NCBI GenBank assembly: GCA_020854785.1 | Contig: JAHFZE010000179.1 | Coordinates: 1 to 15,815, forward strand | Length of the DNA stretch: 15,815 nucleotides | Source of the DNA: Methanomethylovorans sp. | GTDB taxonomy: Archaea; Halobacteriota; Methanosarcinia; Methanosarcinales; Methanosarcinaceae | Direction: 5' to 3' | Part shown: piece by piece, positions 14,984 to 15,815 of the stretch | Position numbering within the stretch: position 1 is the first letter of the stretch | Layout of the letters: each line of letters starts with the position of its first letter | Notes under the pieces: model-generated | Seen by the model: only the letters and a program-made list of their open reading frames with translations | The model's database searches: none | Told to the model about the DNA's origin: nothing | Program-made: the position numbers and the translations under genes

Positions 14984-15815
14984 ATGCCAGTTATCACCCT
15001 AGATTATAATGACCTTGAAAAGCTTACAGGTGCCGATAGGAAAACCATCGTCAGCCGCATTCCAATGATCGGTGCGGATGTCGAACGTGTAGAAGATGAT
15101 CATGTTGACATCGAGTTTTTTCCAAGTCGTCCTGACCTGTACAGTGTTGAGGGTGCCGCAAGGGCCATGCGTGGTTTCCTTGGGATTGAGAAAGGGCTTT
15201 GCGAGTACGAGGTCAAACCTTACAATGTAGAGATCTATAAAGATGCAGCGATAGATAATGTCAGACCGGTTCTGGGGTGCGCTGTTGTCAGAGGTATGAA
15301 GTTCACTTCTTCCTCTATAAAATCCCTCATGGACCTCCAGGAAGACCTGCATTGGGCCATCGGGCGCAACCGTAAAAAAGTTTCAATAGGCGTACACGAT
15401 ATGGCACATATCAAGCCTCCTTTCAAATACCAGGCAGTGGACCCAGAATTCCGTTTTGTGCCTCTGGATCTCACAGAGCCTTTGTCCATGCGGGAAATAC
15501 TTGAAAAACACCCAAAGGGAGTAAAGTTTGCACATCTTGTAGAAGGTTTTTCTAAATATCCGCTCATCACCGATGCCAATGGTAATGTTCTATCTTTCCC
15601 GCCGATCATAAATGGTACTCTTACGCGGGTACATGAGGGTACTACAGACCTCTTTATTGACGTTACGGGTCTTGGTGATGCTGTATATACTGCTCTTATC
15701 ATTGTCACAAGCGCTCTTGCAGAAAGGGGTGGACAGATAGAGTTCGTACGTATCATCAATGCGGATGGTACAGAGAACATTACACCTGATACGGCTCCTG
15801 AGATAAGACATCTCA
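14984..15815 (+). CDS. pheT: Phenylalanyl-tRNA synthetase beta subunit (5' part, cut by window end)
   Basis: The frame is open from the ATG to the window edge and gives 277 residues. The start [16 protein letters not shown] is typical of the archaeal beta subunit. It is followed by [24 protein letters not shown], a conserved block of the N-terminal region, then a B3/4 editing-type region ([24 protein letters not shown]) and [14 protein letters not shown]. PheT pairs with PheS in the enzyme that charges tRNA-Phe. The whole archaeal protein is about 540-560 residues, so about half is present; the catalytic-like core domain and B5 region lie beyond the edge. pheS is not seen here. Confidence 0.95.
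   Translation, partial: MPVITLDYNDLEKLTGADRKTIVSRIPMIGADVERVEDDHVDIEFFPSRPDLYSVEGAARAMRGFLGIEKGLCEYEVKPYNVEIYKDAAIDNVRPVLGCAVVRGMKFTSSSIKSLMDLQEDLHWAIGRNRKKVSIGVHDMAHIKPPFKYQAVDPEFRFVPLDLTEPLSMREILEKHPKGVKFAHLVEGFSKYPLITDANGNVLSFPPIINGTLTRVHEGTTDLFIDVTGLGDAVYTALIIVTSALAERGGQIEFVRIINADGTENITPDTAPEIRHL

Noticed and set aside
15235..15780. A 181-codon minus-strand open frame at the right end
   Set aside because: The plus strand encodes pheT with clear conserved blocks across the same bases.

Overview
The window reads as the chromosome of a methanogenic euryarchaeon, most likely of the Methanosarcinaceae (Methanolobus, Methanococcoides or Methanomethylovorans type). The reasons are an archaeal CDP-alcohol phosphotransferase, archaeal-type PurS/PurQ, RNase HII and PheT, a FlaI/TadA-type ATPase with a duplicated TadC/FlaJ-type membrane protein, TATA-like promoters, GGTG/GAGG-type ribosome binding sites and a cytosolic multi-PAS histidine kinase. 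I see no rRNA, tRNA, CRISPR array, insertion sequence or integrase. The genus is an inference from gene content only.

Layout. (1) 1-1226, plus strand: the last 39 codons of an unrecognised gene, then a two-CCG-domain iron-sulfur oxidoreductase (HdrD/GlcF-like). (2) 1244-3935, minus strand: a 133-residue hypothetical gene, then a 724-residue fusion of a complete glutamine-dependent asparagine synthetase with a diphthine-ammonia-ligase (Dph6/DUF71) domain. (3) 4026-5780, plus strand: a membrane CDP-alcohol phosphotransferase with a puzzling start, then purS and purQ overlapping by one base. (4) 5783-11002, minus strand: read in transcription order, a secretion/pilus ATPase with a long acidic N-terminal extension, a double T2SSF-domain membrane protein and rnhB. 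(5) 11326-13302, plus strand: an orphan PAS-PAS-PAS histidine kinase whose first PAS is packed with cysteines. (6) 13303-13972: about 670 bases of AT-rich DNA with no convincing gene. (7) 13973-15815, plus strand: a divergent UbiA-family prenyltransferase and the first half of pheT, cut by the window edge.

How the genes may work together. purS and purQ supply two of the three parts of FGAM synthase; purL is not here. The ATPase and membrane protein form the cytoplasmic motor and platform of a type IV pilus-like or secretion machine, but no prepilin or prepilin peptidase is visible. The histidine kinase is divergent from that operon across about 320 bases holding promoters for both directions, so it could control it, but there is no response regulator here. 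The synthetase/Dph6 fusion places an ammonia-releasing glutaminase and two ATP-pyrophosphatase domains on one chain. It is the most unusual protein architecture in the window.

The window contains no obvious large undescribed system. The best leads are the AsnB-Dph6 fusion, the Cys-rich PAS sensor, the extended pilus-type ATPase, the variant UbiA enzyme, and the apparent one-base problem at the start of the CDP-alcohol phosphotransferase.
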